Made by a program: the position numbers and the translations under genes
Notes under the pieces: generated by a model
The model's input: the letters and a program-made list of their open reading frames with translations, nothing else
Told to the model about the DNA's origin: nothing
Database searches by the model: none
Part shown: positions 5,847-7,343 of the stretch, in pieces
How positions within the stretch are numbered: position 1 is the first letter of the stretch
How the letters are laid out: the number at the start of each line of letters is the position of its first letter
From: Anaerolineae bacterium
GTDB lineage: Bacteria > Chloroflexota > Anaerolineae > JAADDB01
Assembly (NCBI GenBank): GCA_015489285.1
Contig: WGAA01000138.1
Span: forward strand, 1-7,343
Reading direction: 5' to 3'
DNA: 7,343 nt

Positions 5847-6859
5847 GATGTCTCCCCTGCGAGCCTCCGCAGTAACTCGCGCAGCGCGTCCTCGGTGCGT
5901 CCCAGGGGATGGTCCCCGTCGGCCAGGGAGCGGGCTTGGGCCATCAGGGGGGTCTCCTCCTCCATCGCCCGTTGGTACTGGCGGGCGAAGTGGCCGCTGT
6001 GTATCTCCTCCCAGATGCGCTGGAACTCCCGGGGGAGTCCGGTGCGCATGAACTCCATGAGGCGCAGGTATCCCCCGTACATGGCGATGTTGCCGTGCTG
6101 GTACGCCGAATGGGTGAACCCGCGCTCGCGGAAGGTGCGGAACACCGTTTCCATTTCCCCGGACATGTACATTTCCAGGATGAGCGCTTCGGGAGGGATG
6201 CCCTTTTCCGTGCCGATGGCGAACAGGCTCATAATTGCCAACCCGATGAGGGCGCCGAGGGTCTGTTCCACAAAGAGATCCAGGTCGGCTTCCTGTCGCA
6301 AGGGCAGGGCAAAGGACACGGGCCTCAACGCACCGACGGCTTGAGCTAACCCCAGGAGGCGTTGCCATCCTCGGCCGCTTACGTCTTGCACCACGTCGAG
6401 AAAGGAGATGAATCCCTCACCCCGGAGGAAGCGTTCGCGTATCTCCTCGCCCCCCATGCGAGGTGCCAGCATGAGCACGTCTACCCCTTCCGGAGGGCGG
6501 ATGAGGTCATAGGCCAGGGTGTAGCCCGAGGCGAAGACGATGCCGCTTTTGGGCGTGAGGGCCGGGCGTATTTCCTTCTCGAAGACGGTGGGGATGATCT
6601 CGTCCGCGATGAGGATGAAGGCAAGGGTGGACTGAGCGATGGCGTCCGCGATGGGCAGGACGGTGAAATGTTCCTCGCGCGCCCGCCGGGCGTAGGCATC
6701 CTCAATGTTGCCGATGAGGGGGGTATAGCCCGCATCGCGCAAGTTGAGGGCCATAGAACGTCCCAGGTGACCGTAGCCGATAACGGCCAGCGTCTCCCCT
6801 TCCAGCGCGTTGGCAGGGACATCGGCCGCTGTGAAGTGGCGGAGTTTCAAGGCGTCCAT
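5843..6859 (-). CDS. Ketol-acid reductoisomerase-fold protein with altered catalytic site
   Basis: This 338-residue protein resembles class I ketol-acid reductoisomerase (IlvC) along its length. An N-terminal Rossmann domain has GYGHLGRSMALNLRDAG (G28, G30, G33), and VLPIADAI, FEKEIRP, ALTPKSGIVFASG and VDVLMLAP (127-133) follow. The C-terminal helical part contains DLFVEQ (194-199), matching the first IlvC metal motif (D194, E198). Several canonical residues differ: the catalytic His of FAHG is Ser111, the Lys of APKGPG is Arg134, the second metal-site Glu pair keeps E229 but has Ser233, and the substrate Ser near the C-terminus appears to be Gly256. True acetohydroxy-acid isomeroreduction is therefore doubtful; NAD(P)-dependent reduction of another substrate is possible. 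ATG 6859 has GGGGAGA upstream, and a promoter -10 lies inside the longer in-frame extension. It overlaps the SDR gene by ATGA. Confidence 0.8.
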   Translation of the reverse strand: MDALKLRHFTAADVPANALEGETLAVIGYGHLGRSMALNLRDAGYTPLIGNIEDAYARRAREEHFTVLPIADAIAQSTLAFILIADEIIPTVFEKEIRPALTPKSGIVFASGYTLAYDLIRPPEGVDVLMLAPRMGGEEIRERFLRGEGFISFLDVVQDVSGRGWQRLLGLAQAVGALRPVSFALPLRQEADLDLFVEQTLGALIGLAIMSLFAIGTEKGIPPEALILEMYMSGEMETVFRTFRERGFTHSAYQHGNIAMYGGYLRLMEFMRTGLPREFQRIWEEIHSGHFARQYQRAMEEETPLMAQARSLADGDHPLGRTEDALRELLRRLAGETS

Positions 6860-6890
6860 AACGACTTCTCCCCTGTGGTGTGATAGTCGG

Positions 6891-6919
6891 ATTATGCCGG
6901 GAAAAGGGGAGATAGGCAA
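6891..6919 (-). promoter_or_regulatory. Candidate promoter of the KARI-like/SDR pair
   Basis: On the minus strand, TTGCCT (6914-6919) and CATAAT (6891-6896) are exactly 17 bases apart, matching 4 of 6 and 5 of 6 consensus bases. The predicted start near 6884 leaves a leader of about 25 bases before ATG 6859 and excludes the upstream in-frame start at 6925. Confidence 0.6.
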
Positions 6920-6964
6920 GGGCAAGGCGCTTTCGACGGTCCAAGATCCCCGGAGTAGGGGGAG

Positions 6965-6990
6965 AGTAACGAGTCACGAGTAACGAGTAA
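6965..6990. repeat. Period-7 tandem repeat tract 1 (AGTAACG unit)
   Basis: Units AGTAACG, AGTCACG and AGTAACG plus a partial AGTAA give about 3.7 copies of a heptamer, with one changed base in the second copy. It lies upstream of the KARI-like gene's promoter, in non-coding DNA. This is the first of four heptad tracts in 225 bases. Confidence 0.85.
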
Positions 6991-7009
6991 TTGGATAGTG
7001 CGGAAAGAC

Positions 7010-7051
7010 AACGATTAACGATTGACGATTAACGATTGACAATTAACGATT
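7010..7051. repeat. Period-7 tandem repeat tract 2 (RACGATT unit)
   Basis: Six contiguous heptamers: AACGATT, AACGATT, GACGATT, AACGATT, GACAATT, AACGATT. Changes are A to G at the first base and one G to A inside, so A- and G-type units alternate irregularly. It is the longest and cleanest of the four tracts. Confidence 0.92.
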
Positions 7052-7103
7052 AAAGGACTGGCGCGCACACAAGGCTGATTTTGCAATGCCAACCTGGCCC
7101 TAC

Positions 7104-7124
7104 GTTACGCATCACGTATCACGT
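7104..7124. repeat. Period-7 tandem repeat tract 3 (ATCACGT unit)
   Basis: GTTACGC, ATCACGT and ATCACGT: two exact heptamers preceded by a diverged one in the same phase, followed by a partial CGT. It is short, so the call depends partly on the neighbouring tracts. Confidence 0.65.
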
Positions 7125-7168
7125 CGTAGAGCCAAACTGCGTCTCCAGCGCCAACGTTCTCACCGCCG

Positions 7169-7189
7169 CCTGACGCCTGACGCGCGACG
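7169..7189. repeat. Period-7 tandem repeat tract 4 (CCTGACG unit)
   Basis: CCTGACG, CCTGACG and CGCGACG: two exact heptamers and one diverged copy. It is more GC-rich than the other tracts but shares the ACG core and the seven-base step. It ends just before the lipoprotein promoter candidate. Confidence 0.65.
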
Positions 7190-7195
7190 CCCCCC

Positions 7196-7224
7196 TTGCC
7201 TCCCCTCACAACCTGTACTACAAT
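7196..7224 (+). promoter_or_regulatory. Candidate promoter of the lipoprotein gene
   Basis: TTGCCT (7196-7201) and TACAAT (7219-7224) are 17 bases apart, matching 4 of 6 and 5 of 6 consensus bases. A start near 7231 leaves about 45 bases before the ATG. The -35 is the same hexamer as in the divergent promoter of the KARI-like gene. Confidence 0.55.
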
Positions 7225-7276
7225 ATCAACAACCATAGTAAGCCCAACCTTCCTTGTGTGAAACGGAGGCAACCCC

Positions 7277-7343
7277 ATGCGGCGATTCATTCTTCTCCCG
7301 ATTCTTCTTCTCCTGGCAGCCTGTGCGGCTCCCGGCCCGACTC
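7277..7343 (+). CDS. Lipoprotein, N-terminal signal peptide only (3' partial)
   Basis: Only the first 22 codons are inside the window. They encode a classic lipoprotein signal peptide: two Arg after Met, a hydrophobic run FILLPILLLL, and a lipobox LAAC with the acylated Cys at residue 16. AAPGPT follows, the start of a Pro-rich linker. The protein should be exported, lipidated on Cys16 and cut by signal peptidase II. A Shine-Dalgarno CGGAGG (7264-7269) lies seven bases before the ATG, and a promoter candidate is upstream. Many such proteins are ABC-transporter substrate-binding proteins, but nothing here decides that; the mature function is unknown. Confidence 0.82.
   Translation, partial: MRRFILLPILLLLAACAAPGPT

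Noticed and set aside
5847..6368. N-terminal extension of the SDR protein to a start at 6368
   Set aside because: The added 174 residues are Pro/His/Arg-rich out-of-frame translation of the KARI-like gene; the Rossmann fold begins right at ATG 5846.
7036..7041. Perfect TTGACA inside heptad tract 2 as a -35 box
   Set aside because: No -10-like hexamer lies 16-18 bases downstream (TGGCGC region); it arises from the repeat units.
6965..7189. CRISPR array
   Set aside because: The units are 7 bases with no spacers, and no cas gene is present.
7105..7290. 61-codon minus-strand frame at the right edge
   Set aside because: It runs over repeat tracts, a promoter candidate and the lipoprotein start, with no motif and no ribosome-binding site that I can see.

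Overview
The window is ordinary-looking chromosomal DNA of a GC-rich (roughly 60%) bacterium. No mobile element, phage gene, tRNA, rRNA or CRISPR array is visible. Thr-Pro-rich linkers on a surface protein with an SdrD-B-like domain, a MinE/RodA pair, a DUF362 protein, and intergenic heptanucleotide repeats together suggest a member of the Chloroflexota (Anaerolineae-like). This assignment is an inference from gene content and style, not from a marker gene.

Left part, plus strand. The window opens in the 3' end of a secreted or surface protein gene (to 404), closed by a strong intrinsic terminator (426-466). A near-perfect sigma-70-type promoter (532-559) then drives a compact operon: minE (621-866), a rodA/ftsW-family SEDS glycosyltransferase (908-1996), and a cysteine-free DUF362 protein (2004-3146). 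The first two link division-site placement with peptidoglycan synthesis. minC and minD are not in the window.

Middle and right part, minus strand. The DUF362 gene converges on and overlaps the end of a ribosomal-protein/nucleotide-salvage operon that reads rplU (4784-4434), rpmA (4430-4170), rpmE (4157-3858), tdk (3749-3132). It has a perfect TTGACA-N17-TATAAT promoter (4863-4891) and a foldable leader that may be an autogenous control element. Just upstream is a translationally coupled pair: a ketol-acid reductoisomerase-fold protein that has lost several canonical catalytic residues (6859-5843), and an extended SDR/epimerase-like protein (5846-4911) whose stop lies about 20 bases before the rplU promoter.

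Right edge. A 417-base intergenic stretch (6860-7276) holds divergent promoter candidates and four separate period-7 repeat tracts. The tracts differ in sequence but share a TNACG-type core. A lipoprotein gene begins at 7277 and runs off the window.

The most interesting items are the catalytically altered KARI-like protein with its SDR partner, the family of heptad arrays, and the minE-rodA-DUF362 operon with what may be the coding remnant of a lost upstream gene.
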